Below, piece by piece: positions 25,601-35,766 of a stretch of DNA of 64,000 nucleotides; the first letter of the stretch is position 1, and every line of letters begins with the position of its first letter. Where the stretch lies: contig CAIIXF020000005.1 in NCBI GenBank assembly GCA_903813345.2, positions 7,445,375-7,509,374 on the forward strand. The letters are read 5' to 3'. A program made the translations under genes and the position numbers. Below the pieces are notes generated by a model. That model did no database searches. It saw nothing but the letters and a program-made list of their open reading frames with translations, and was not told where the DNA came from. Source of the DNA: Owenia fusiformis. Lineage: Eukaryota > Annelida > Polychaeta > Sabellida > Oweniidae.

Positions 25601-27136
25601 CATTTAAAGGTGTGTGAAACCCCCATGCATGCAGGAAGCGAAGGGTCAGAACTATGACGTGCGATATTGTCCCAGGGGTGCGATTTTGACATAGTACGAG
25701 GGGTGATCAATAAGTAATGGACGCTTTTTTACACAGATGCTTTTTATAGACCAATCCCTTCGATTTTCCTACCAGTGATACATCATACAATTATCTATCA
25801 ACTCTGAAAATTTGAAAGCAAAACATGTAATATCTTTTGATATATCTTTATTTCCGTGAAGGATGTATGGGTACCCCGGGACCGACATTTACGTCAAATA
25901 TTCTATATTCTGAGAGCTTTTTTAGCTTGTTTAACATGCAATGCAGTTGAATGCAGGCTGAACAAATCAAACCATTATGGTCATGAATTACCCTTTTTTG
26001 TTATGCCATAGTGGATTTTGAATATTTTATCATCACTATGTGGTATTCATGCCACATTCATATCACAGGGCCCTCTACATAGGTTCCATCAAGTGCTACA
26101 TGTACACAATTCCTCATCCCCTTAATTCAAGATTGTGAGACAAGGCTGAATCCATTCTCTGACATGGTAGCAAGATGCAGTTGCACGGGTTGTTTTATTT
26201 CATCAATATCAATAAACAGGCATCCTTTCTCTATAGAAATAAGTAGTATAGAAATAAATAAGTCATATGTGAGCAGATCTGGACAATATGGTGCATTGGC
26301 CAAGGGCTCAATTTTGAGGTCCAGGCATATTGTTTTCTGAACATTTTGAGATCTGTGGGCAGGTGCATTGTCCATATGGAGTAGGGTGTTCCCTTCTCTC
26401 ACCACCCCTTCTTCAACAATGCTTCCTCAAATTGACCTGCAAACCCCTTCCATACAACACTCTGACATCACAATACTTTCTGTTTATGTGTTGACCAGTC
26501 AGCAAAGTATTTCAAACAACACAACACATGTTGCATATGAAAAGTTTAAATCTAACTGAAATTTGCCAAACTGGCTGAAAACTGAATATGTGACGTAAAT
26601 GTCGGTCCCGGGGTACCTGTACCTCCTTCACGGAAATAAAGATATATCAACATGTATTTTATATTTTGTCTTCAAATCCTCAGAAATGATAGATAATTGA
26701 ATGATGTATCACTGGAAGGAAAATCAAAGGGATTGGTCTATAAAAAGTATCTGTGTAAAAAAGCGTCCATTACTTATTGATCACCCCTCGTACTTCATCC
26801 CAGGAGGGGGATTTTGACTACTGTATGTTTGAAATATCAACTATTATTGCTCCCAGGATGGGGAAATTGACTTACTATGTTGCTCCCATGGAAGGGAATT
26901 TTACATCACAATTTCCCACCCCTTCCCGCTTTTGACTTGTGCACTACAAAAAATGTCATATAAGATGATGTATTTTATTAGATTCATTTTCACTATTAGA
27001 TTATATGTATTTAATCTTGTGTAATTTCAGGTTCTGTTTTGCTGAGCCGAGCAAGCCCCGTGAAAAGCTTCAAGTTAATGTGAATCTGAAAGATATCTTG
27101 ACGAAGAAATCAAAATCTGGACTTGGTTGCGCATAG
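13659..27136 (+). CDS. FAM193A: FAM193A-like protein
   Basis: Seventeen coding exons: 13659-13769, 14672-14816, 16044-16177, 16372-16478, 16708-16875, 17229-17439, 18943-19067, 19416-19563, 19815-19930, 20391-20489, 20665-20901, 21289-21466, 21808-23115, 23352-23669, 23990-24907, 25316-25476 and 27031-27136. All junctions are GT-AG and the phases agree, giving 1529 aa. In order it has a Lys-rich start, Cys pairs (CLLCRC, CPEC, CTCDAC) at about 80-165, a conserved helical core (VARDPHQLYQRLESQG to DEYNEEQ), CHCSHC and CPCDEC at about 445-460, and an acidic stretch. Then come a His/Gln/Ser-rich region (exon 13), a charged coiled coil (AEEKARKEEEERQR) and the FAM193 C-terminal domain (EIFMPKQDLDLESGEIDEVE, EEFKRFCF). 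Function in any animal is poorly known; the Cys clusters suggest metal binding. The start is the least certain part. It is longer than human FAM193A (about 1265 aa). Confidence 0.92.
17885..18010 (-). repeat. Dispersed 'TGTCACCAC' repeat, copy 1
   Basis: In intron 6 of the FAM193-like gene. GTCACCACCACAAGTAGTGAC is followed by words such as GTGTTCAGCATTTGG and TTTTGCATG, which resemble in reverse the copies at 29331-29440 and 52131-52272. Diverged, so the limits are approximate. Confidence 0.55.
18400..18513. repeat. 38-bp tandem repeat, 3 copies
   Basis: Three consecutive 38-bp units built on TTTTCACTGGTTGTTTTCAC and AAAATCGCCTGTTGTTGA, in intron 6. The copies differ at one or two positions. 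Confidence 0.85.
18765..18924. repeat. About 41-bp tandem repeat, 4 copies, next to exon 7
   Basis: Four units with the shared core AATCAATCACAAGGCCCACC then TTAATGTAATTT. The array ends within about 20 bases of the exon 7 acceptor at 18942, so the branch-point region of intron 6 lies in or beside repeat sequence. Confidence 0.8.
20278..20368. mobile_element. 91-bp mariner-derived MITE before FAM193 exon 10
   Basis: Perfect inverted ends CGAGGGGTGATCAATAAGTA on both sides, with TA target duplication (20276-20277, 20369-20370). The interior matches the last 70 or so bases of the 1094-bp mariner element at 25697-26790, so this is an internally deleted derivative of that family. Its right end lies 22 bases before the first base of exon 10 (20391). 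Confidence 0.92.
25120..25205 (-). repeat. Dispersed 'TGTCACCAC' repeat, copy 2 (fragment)
   Basis: In intron 15. GTGTTCGACGATTGGCGGTTGG, GTAACAAATAGCAGGTG and TTAATGCC correspond, in reverse, to parts of the copies at 29331 and 52131. Much decayed. Confidence 0.4.
25697..26790 (-). mobile_element. Mariner-type transposon in FAM193 intron 16
   Basis: Ends CGAGGGGTGATCAATAAGTA in inverted orientation with TA duplication (25695-25696, 26791-26792). The inverted arms run about 200 bp, including GACCGACATTTACGTC at 25890-25905 against GACGTAAATGTCGGTC at 26591. The interior on the - strand keeps part of a transposase (26127-26405). Total length 1094 bp, close to a full mariner, but the N-terminal half of the coding region is not recognisable. 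Confidence 0.92.
26127..26405 (-). pseudogene. Partial mariner transposase
   Basis: A 92-codon open stretch carries the motif HMDNAPAHRSQNV, whose Asp is the second catalytic residue of mariner DDE/D enzymes. PYCPDLLTYDLF follows about 30 residues later and contains the position of the third acidic residue, and a tail (DIDEIKQPVQLHL, ENGF) resembles mariner C-termini. The first catalytic Asp and the HTH DNA-binding half are not found in an open frame, so the gene is a remnant. The family call is firm; activity is very unlikely. Confidence 0.85.
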
Positions 27137-28075
27137 ATAGAGTCATCTGGGTGTTGACATTGATTGAATGGAATAAGTGTGTGGTGTATGCTATACGTGA
27201 AGTAGACACTTGCAAAGGAAGACATGAGGGGCATGGTCAGAGTCCAATGGTTCATTTTTGGTATGATCATAACTTATGATTCCAAGAAAACCATTGTCTA
27301 CTTTTTGGCGAAGAATGACTTGTGATCAAATCATAAGTTACGACTGTTCCAAAAAACCCAGGGTTCTTATCATTATTTAGACCATGTTCATCTTGGAATT
27401 GAAACATTATTGTCAGATCATGAGAAAAATCAAATCAAATTCTCTTTATGTACTTGAGTTATGAACTTATTAATTACTGATAACCAGTGTTATTTTATGA
27501 GCAAGATGATATCCTTGTTTTTGATGGCGATGATATCTGCCATATAATTTCTTTTAACATGCCATATAATTGTGTCATGATTAAAGGGGATTTACTCCAT
27601 TGATGTAAAATATGAAATGCAAGATAAAGGACGGCATTATTTAAGATTTTGGATGTTATCTAGTGTCGGTAACCTTTCATCTTAGAGCATAAGAATGACA
27701 AAAGTAGATTCTGTTTGCTGGGAAATCCTGGTTTGTGTTTTGAGTAATGTGTGTGGGACTTTTGAAGAGTAATTGAACAATGTTTTAGTTTATTATAACT
27801 ATTGACTTAATTTAATGAATGAGGAACACTGTTTTGTAGAATTAGCATGTGAAGTAACGGTCTGCATACTCTTGGTTGAAAAGGCATAGATTACAAACAT
27901 TGTTTTTGCAAATTAAATGTTTGTCATGAAAATATGCAAAAGCAGAGTATTGAATCTTTAAGGGGAGTACGTAATCATGAGTCTTTTTATTATCGAACTA
28001 GCTAACGTGAAAGATGAGGTTAAATGTTATGATGACCAAACTGTAAACTGCAGTTGCAGCCTCATTTTGAATTTG

Positions 28076-28726
28076 AATAAACGACCAACTTTTTAATTGG
28101 TCAATGAATAATCAATTTATGTCAAAAAACGAGACAGCCATATTTTGTATGAATGTAAAATTACATTAATCGCCATGCATGTGTTCATGTTAAAATGATC
28201 AATTTATTTGTTCATATGGTTCGTGTCAAAGTTCAGATTTCAATCGATACATCTGATATATAAAGCATGAGGGGTTTTATATGAGATGACTTTAATGTAT
28301 GTGGCGATATAATACATAACCACGGAATGTCTGATGTATACTATATACATGTATAATGGGTTTGTCCAACAGTATATAGTTGGAAACAATATGAGTTTGA
28401 AAAATACCTGCCTGCCGTAAGTCATATTCGCATCACCGAGATGTCAACATTCATTTTTGCTTTAACTTCACAGTGAAGTTATTCTAAATATTGATAACTG
28501 TGCATGTGGGTTATGCAAACCCTGAATTCTCCTTGTTGGTTTTATATGGGCAAATAAAACTTGTGGAGTCTTTGGATTTTGTTAGGTCTGTCTCCTTTAT
28601 GGTTGAGGGACATGGTTGACTATGCTGACTCTGGGTGGAGTGATTCTGATGGAAGAATGTTTTGCTTTGTGTATAATGAATCATTTCTTTTGAAGGGTTT
28701 TAACCTTTCAATTGCTGGGGAATAAA
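28076..28726 (+). promoter_or_regulatory. Candidate poly(A) signals of the FAM193-like gene
   Basis: AATAAA occurs at 28076-28081, 28553-28558 and 28721-28726. The middle one is followed by a GT-rich stretch (TTTTGTTAGGTCTGTCTCC), the usual downstream element, and would give a 3' UTR of about 1.4 kb. The choice among the three is not decided by sequence. Confidence 0.4.
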
Positions 28727-29330
28727 ATTACCATGAATGAAACATATCTGTTCTGTCTGTTATAATCAAATATTTGTAGTGTAGAGTATACGCTTATTAG
28801 AACACTAAAGTCCGGGATAAGGACTTCAAATTCCCTGACCTTTAAAAGCATTCAGAGTTCTGAGAAGTCTTGAAATTAATCATTTTGGAAATTTAAAATT
28901 TGGATCAGATACATGACATGAGAAAAGCTAAATGAAAACTAAAATCTGAATCTGGGAATTTCAATTTGAAAATGTGGCAATCCTACTATACTATTGGACT
29001 ATTCCAAACTTCTATATTGTAGATATAAAAGCTCCATTACATGTATATACCCTTGGTGTTAACATAATAACAAAATGTCACCACCTAGTTGCACACAATA
29101 TTATGAGTTCATTTTTAATTCAGATTTGAATTTCTGAGAACTTGTAGCTGATTTTGAAAAAATAAATTGGTCGCCAACCAACGCTGATCGCCAACCATCG
29201 TCAGAAAAAATGGAGACCATAACAATATGTCGGCACTTTTTGGTGGTGACATAACAATGTGTCACTACCTGATGGTACAATTAGTGGCTATAACAATATA
29301 TCAACAATTCTTGGTGAAAACATAAAAAAC

Positions 29331-29440
29331 AAGGCATTAATATGCAAAATGTCACCACTTGCAATTTGTTAAAGGCACTGAACACCGTCCACAAAAAAGT
29401 CTGAGATATGTCACCACTTGTGGTGGTGACATAATAGATG
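29331..29440 (+). repeat. Dispersed 'TGTCACCAC' repeat, copy 3
   Basis: GGCATTAATATGCAAAATGT, then CACCACTTGC and ATTTGTTA, and a closing palindromic CACCACTTGTGGTGGTGAC. The same order is found at 52131-52272. Related TGTC..GGTGGTGACATAACAAT words lie just upstream from about 29220. Confidence 0.8.
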
Positions 29441-31195
29441 AATTCAACAAACAGGCTTTATCATGTTTCAACTATTTTTTTTATTTTGGTTTTATTTTTT
29501 TTATTTTGTTTTATCTGTTTCAATATCTTAGTTGTAAAAGCAACTTCAAAGTAAAATAAAAATTTCATGGAAAAAACAGTGATTTTCCTATCGATCTTCT
29601 AGAAAGTGAATTGTTGGTTGATAGTATATCTTGTTCAATGCCACTTTGTAGTTGCTTTTTACATAACATAGAATATTGTACAGTTGGAGCTGAGCAGAGA
29701 TCTCAAACTACTCCTCACTCCCTTCTTTCCAACTTCAACACTTGTTTCATTTGAAAAATGAGTCACAAGAAGAAGGCATCTGAACCATTCATAACAAGTT
29801 AAAGATATTGTAAGCACTAACAACTGTCATATGAGTGAACTTAAACAATGTCTTTATAAAATTCTTGCAAAATCTGAGAGGCTTCATTGATAGTTCCACA
29901 CTTTAACAAAAAAGTTGACAATTTATTTTGTAGGAAATGTCATTTCGATATTCAAATCAGAACAACTTGATTTTGAATTTTGTCTTATACCATAACATGT
30001 AATAAATATCTATATCAACGTCATGAATCATAAAAATTACATCACATGTGGATCTACCTTAGCCAACCTTGTACATAGACTGTAGTCATCAATCAAATGA
30101 AACAATATTTAACATGTGGTCTTGCATCGAACTACTGATTCCCATTATTTTTAGTGCACCAACACAATAGTACATAGGACATGGAGCTATAGGGGTGGTA
30201 CAATGACAGTGTATAACACATACAGAGACATATGGGGGGGAAGACAAGGGTGTACAATAGACTCGATGCAAGACTCCTCCTTTTACAACTCCTTTTCCAC
30301 TGAGATACATATAAATGTACATCCTGAATAATCCTTGAAGAGGAAAATACTCCTCAGTATAACTCAATAAATGTTTAAGGTATTTACTTCAAAGTATTGT
30401 AACTGTGGTTTTGAACAAACATTTTTTCGATTTTTGATTGTAAGACAATAGTGGTACACATTGGTGTTAATAGAATTTCCGACGATTTTCAAAATGATGA
30501 AAAACAGGCCAAATTATTGTAAATTATAATTTAGATATGGATACTTTTGTATTAATTTCCTCAGAACAACATACAATGAATGGTAATTTAAACTCACTGA
30601 AGTTTGTATTGCCAAAACAACATAGGTGCCACATTTACCAGAGTTACAATACTGTGAAACTTACAAAACCTTATATATAGATAAAGGACTAAATTGAAAA
30701 TCATTTGTAGTGAATTCTGTACCAGCAAAAACTCCAAATTAGATTCCATATCATATTTCATACAATACATTAGTCAAGAAGGAATATGGATTTCATTTCT
30801 TGAAGTATCGACCCTTAAAATATCAAATTGACATCCAATAGATATTCCTCAATCAATATAATAATGGCTCTATAAGTAAAATTTATATATCTTTCCTTGG
30901 ATAAATACAAGTAACTTCTCATATTTCTTCAAAAAGGTGCCAACAATATTGACTTCTCTTGAAATCTTGACTCATCTTGAAATCATTTAATGTTTTAGGA
31001 TGAGAATTTCAAAGTTCATCTACATGTACACACACAGATTTTAATTAAACTAATAATACAGAAATTTACAAAACGAATCACGTATGATACATTATTGTTG
31101 TGAATTGTAGCATCACATAACCTTCTTGAAACAACAAACCAAATGATTGTGTATTCACAACCAAATAACACACTCCAAATCCATAAACGTCTTTA

Positions 31196-32083
31196 CTACC
31201 TTAAGTAGTCAGGTTACTCATTCCACTTAGCCTACCTTAATTAGACAACTCATTCTACTTGGCCTACCTTAATTAGGCAACTCATTCTACTTGGCCTACC
31301 TTAATAAGGCAACTCATTCCACTTGGCCTACCTTAAGCAGACAACTCATTCTACTTGGCCTACCTTAAGTCGCAAAGTCATTCTACTTGGCCCATCTTAT
31401 ATATATAGGCAACCCATTCTACTTGGTCTACCTTAAGGAGACAACTCATTCTACTTGGTCTACCTTAAGCAGACAACTCATTCTACTTGGCCTACCTTAA
31501 GTAGCCAGGTTACTCATCCCACTTAAACTACCTTAATTAGGCAACTAATTCCACTTAGCCTACCTTAAGCAGGTAACTCATTCCACTTAGCCTACCTTAA
31601 TTAGGCAACTCATTCTACTTGATCTACCTTAGCAGACAACTCATTCTACTTGGTCTACCTTAATTAGGCAACTCATTCTACTTGGTCTACCTTAAGCAGA
31701 CAACTCATTCTACTTGGTCTACCTTAAGCAGACAACTCATTCTACTTGGTCTACCTTAATTAGGCAACTCATTCAACTTGGTCTACCTTAAGTAGCAAAG
31801 TCATTCTACTTGGCCCATCTTATATGTATAGGCAACCTATTCCACTTAGTCTACCTTAATTAGGCAACTCATTCTACTTGGTCTACCTTAAGCAGACAAC
31901 TCATTCCACTTGGCCTACCTTAATTAGGCAACTCATTCAACTTGGTCTACCTTAAGCAGACAACTCATTCTACTTGGTCTGCCTTAAGCAGACAACTCAT
32001 TCTACTTGGTCTACCTTAAGCAGACAACTCATTCTACTTGGTTTTCCTTAATTAGGTAACTCATTCTACTTGGCCTACCTTAT
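31196..32083. repeat. 32-bp minisatellite, about 28 copies
   Basis: Head-to-tail units of about 32 bp built on CTACTTGGTCTACCTTAAG plus CAGACAACTCATT, with variants (TTAATTAGGC, TTAAGCAGAC, GGCCTACC). A few longer units contain AGTAGCCAGGTTACTCATCC or TATATATAGGC. It lies in the probable 3' flank or 3' UTR of the - strand gene. Confidence 0.92.
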
Positions 32084-32591
32084 TGCAACTTAAACCAATC
32101 TTCAACACATTATTAAAGAAAACATTGGATAGTCTCACAGTATAATTAACTAGATTAAAGGAAACAAGAGGTGGTACATCATAACATTTTTTAGTGCAAA
32201 GCCATTAATTTTTTTTCAGTTATCCATGTTTAAGCATACAACTAGTATCTATCACACACATAGAATAACGCAAACAGGCAACACCAAAACAAGCAAGCAC
32301 TTAATCTGAGAACTAAAAGCATGGATTTGAATAAATTCATGTCCATGTTTAAGCCTATAATATGTCTTGATAGGTAAAATGATAAAGTCTCTGTTACCAC
32401 TAAAAATACTGGTAAGAGAATAAGTGAAAATAATCAAATTCAAATGTATGAAGCTCTTAGAGCATTAAGGAGAGATCTTAATATACACATGTAGTATCTA
32501 ATTAAAACATTTAAGACACAAGTGTTAGGCAGATGAGATTTACTTCCTTATTGAAAAAGGTTAAAATATTAGGTATACATGGCTGACACTA

Positions 32592-32724
32592 ATGGTCACA
32601 TTTGCCCCAATTTTCATTACTGGCACCTGGCCGATGAGTATTTTGTTACATTCAGTTTTGAACAAAATACTCATGACCCGGGCGCTGGAATTGAAAATCA
32701 AAGCAAATGTGACCATGACATAGG
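32592..32724. repeat. Imperfect hairpin, about 130 bp
   Basis: The left arm GGTCACATTTGCCCCAATTT ... GATGAGTATTTTGTT pairs with AACAAAATACTCATGACC ... AAAGCAAATGTGACC. The loop is about 12 bases. It may be a small foldback element. Pairing is too imperfect and long to suggest a microRNA precursor. Confidence 0.6.
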
Positions 32725-32910
32725 AATGCGTAAAATCTATGTGCAATGTACATTTTGGTGCCTACACATTAAGTTTGATAACATGTCTCATTGACTGGTA
32801 CTTCCCTAACTGAAATAAAATGTACACTAGTTTCAAGTGCAATAAAATGTTCAAAAGTGCAGATAACAAAATCATTCAATACAATTTCCTTCCTACTGCA
32901 TATATAAGGG

Positions 32911-33300
32911 TTATGTACTGGGAGGTTTTGGATACAGGGTTTATCCCAAGGGAAATATGTATATCTCACGAGGGACCGCAGGGACCGAGGGAGATACACT
33001 TATTTCCCGCGGGATAAACACTGTATCCAAAACCGACCGTACATAACTGGTGTATCTCATACTTGAGTGGGTTTGGGGTAGATATAACCTTTACCACCTT
33101 TTTCAAATGACAAATTTAAATTTTTAAATTTTTTTAAATTTTTTAAACTTTTGAAAAAATTCACGGGAGTGGGATGGATATATTATATCTGCCCGCATTT
33201 GGCCTAGAGCGGGACATGTACAATATATCCTGCCCGCTCCTCAGATATGATATATATTCCCGGGTGATATCTACCCCAAACCCACTCAAGTATGAAATAC
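32911..33300. repeat. Two adjacent inverted-repeat structures
   Basis: The first hairpin pairs 32911-32976 (GTTATGTACTGGGAGGTTTT, then GGATACAGGGTTTATCCC) with 32982-33047. The second pairs ATACTTGAGTGGGTTTGGGG near 33059 with CCCCAAACCCACTCAAGTAT near 33275, enclosing an AT-rich run and a smaller hairpin (TATATCTGCCCGC / GATATATATTCCCGGG). Both look like nested foldback elements without coding sequence. Confidence 0.6.
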
Positions 33301-35766
33301 ACATGTATATCATATATCAAACTAAAACTTGCAGTAGCTTTACAACAAAATTGTACAAATACATACAAGGGTAGGCTTTTAACAAGTGAATACACACTGT
33401 GGATATACACAGTAAATTCACATAGGCTTTTTACAAGTGAATTAACACACTGAAGATTCACCTAGATGTTAGACCTTATTTTGAACAAATAACACAAAAC
33501 AGGTACATATTTACAACTTGGATTAGAACTTCACACAAAATCAACATTTCCCAACTTATTTTTGTCTGTGCTAATTTGAATTGAGTTCAGAAGAGAGCTC
33601 AGAAAAAGTTAATATGGGTCTATTAAAGCTTGTCATCTTTCTTCATATTTTTGTTAAAGCGGCTTGATGGCTTTAAATTCAAAATGCAAGCATAATAGTA
33701 AGAGCAAAGGTGGAAAACACCGCTTTGGCTTAATACCATCAAAAGTTTTTAATTTTTCTCTATTCTTGGTCGATTTTTGCACTTTTTTACCAGTTTTTTA
33801 CCCTTGTTGATCTTGAATCTCATTTTTGTTCACAAGCAAATTTGTATCTTAGCGAACCTTGTTGCACTTTAGAAATGATCAAGAACTCTGGTAAATACAA
33901 ATAGCCTGTTATACTTGTGAACTATATAGCATATCCTGTCATTGCTATATAAGCATATTGACTATCCATGCATTTTATTTTTGACAGGCTCTCTAAAAAA
34001 TTATAACCCATTAATAGCGTCCCCATTATTCTGACAATCTACACTATACTACTTCTACAACAATATGACTGCTTCAATTTTTAAAATTCAATTCCTAAAT
34101 AAGGTATTTTACTAAAAATATCAGCATTTTATCCCAGTATGACCCCCCATCAAATGCTATAAACATATGACAAGCACCTGATTTATTTTTGTATTATATA
34201 ATATTTTTCTGTTTTTTATATCACACTAATAAATAATATGGAAAACTGATACAAATATGTCAATATTCAATACAACCCTTTTTAGGGTATGCTACTTTGT
34301 CAGTGGACATGACACATAAACATGACCTTTAAAACATGCACAAGCATCACTTTTGGCTAATTATATAACAATTCCCCTAATTAATTAGATTAACATGGAA
34401 TGCTTAATTGTCATTCTTCAGAATTTAAATATTACTTCACTTGATTAAAAAGGATGAGTATGAGATACCCAATGCGGATTACCCCTCTAAAATAATTTTT
34501 TCAAACAATTATTCATTTCAAAGAGTCACATGAGGGTCACTTTTTACTAAAAGAAACACTCAAGCACTGCTTTTTAAAGGATGCTTAGAAGTATGACCAC
34601 TGACTGTTTAAAACTCTTCATTTCTGACGATAAAAATTGTTTTCTACATGCCTTACACACTGGTTTACTAAGATGTACTGATTAATTAATGTTACATTTA
34701 ACTGTGAATTGAGGCACCGCACCTTTGCCTTAATATTTACCTTTGTTTGATATAAACTTTACATCAGAATAATTTTTATACACTCTTAATTTTCCCATTC
34801 TGTGGAATTTTTTTTCAACCATTTTTTATTTTCCATTCTCTGGAATTTCTTTTCATATATTTTCTCTTATACAACATATTGTACATTTTAAATTGAACAT
34901 TTGCTCACCTGCAAAACTGCATGTGAAAGTTTCAACATCAAACAAACTTTATAACAACCATTCATTTACATTTGATTTTAATTTAGCTCCCTGTACATTA
35001 TACAATGTACTTCTTCTATTCAACAAATTTTCTGCATTAAAACAATGCATTTCCTAACATTCAACAATGCTTTTCCTCATTCAAATATCTTTCTGCATTC
35101 AAAAATGCATTTCTGACACTCAACTTTTGCATTTATTAATGCACTTTCACACTTTAACAATGTACATAAACATGAATTATGTATTAGCTTTCTAACTTTA
35201 TGCACTTCTCTTTTAAGACAATGCAATTTCCATGGCAAGAATACTTACATTTGATACCACATCTGTACCACTACTAGTCCATACTAGTGTACCTCGTATA
35301 TATAGAATTCAGTATTCTACTCGATTAAGAGTATTTCCTTTCACATTCTACACTTCTTTTTTCCAGTGTACCATGAACATCATGTCCATTGTTATACACT
35401 GCTTCCTTGTACAGATGGGATACTTCGCTTCCCAGGCTGTCTCGAGCCTATTCTTATCTCAGACCATGTGTCCTGATACATCATGGGAGATATGTTACAC
35501 ACAATGCATATTTATGCGACTGAAACGTCAGTATGCATAATTTATGTGCTAAGCAGTATGACTGCATATACGCACCTTATGTGCTTCAGGTAATTGCAAG
35601 TTTGAACCTAGCACTACCACATGTGTGTGTGCTTTCATTAGTGCAATATTTGTATGTGCTACAAAATATTATAACATTATATGTGCAATACCTTTCTTAT
35701 TTTTATATTTAGTATTTCAACACCTAAATATTTCTTAATTTAACCAGGAATATGCTCTCAAACTCT

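Larger units (their letters stand above)
28727..35766. other. Convergent 3' flanks of two genes; no further gene seen
   Basis: No coding-quality ORF on either strand. The right part probably includes the 3' UTR of the - strand gene that stops at 35767: several TTTATT words (AATAAA on the - strand) occur, for example at 35132, 34182 and 33974, so its end is undecided. The region contains a dispersed repeat (29331), a 32-bp minisatellite (31196), several hairpins (32590-33300) and degenerate CATTCAACAATGCATTTC-like repeats at about 35010-35220. Confidence 0.5.

Noticed and set aside
31196-32083. CRISPR-like array from the 32-bp repeats
   Set aside because: Units are directly adjacent without spacers; it is an ordinary minisatellite.
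32592-32724. MicroRNA precursor
   Set aside because: Arms of about 60 bases with scattered mismatches fit a small foldback element better; nothing marks a mature miRNA.
35232-35540. 102-codon ORF on the + strand
   Set aside because: Composition is not protein-like, and it lies in the probable 3' UTR of the opposite-strand gene.
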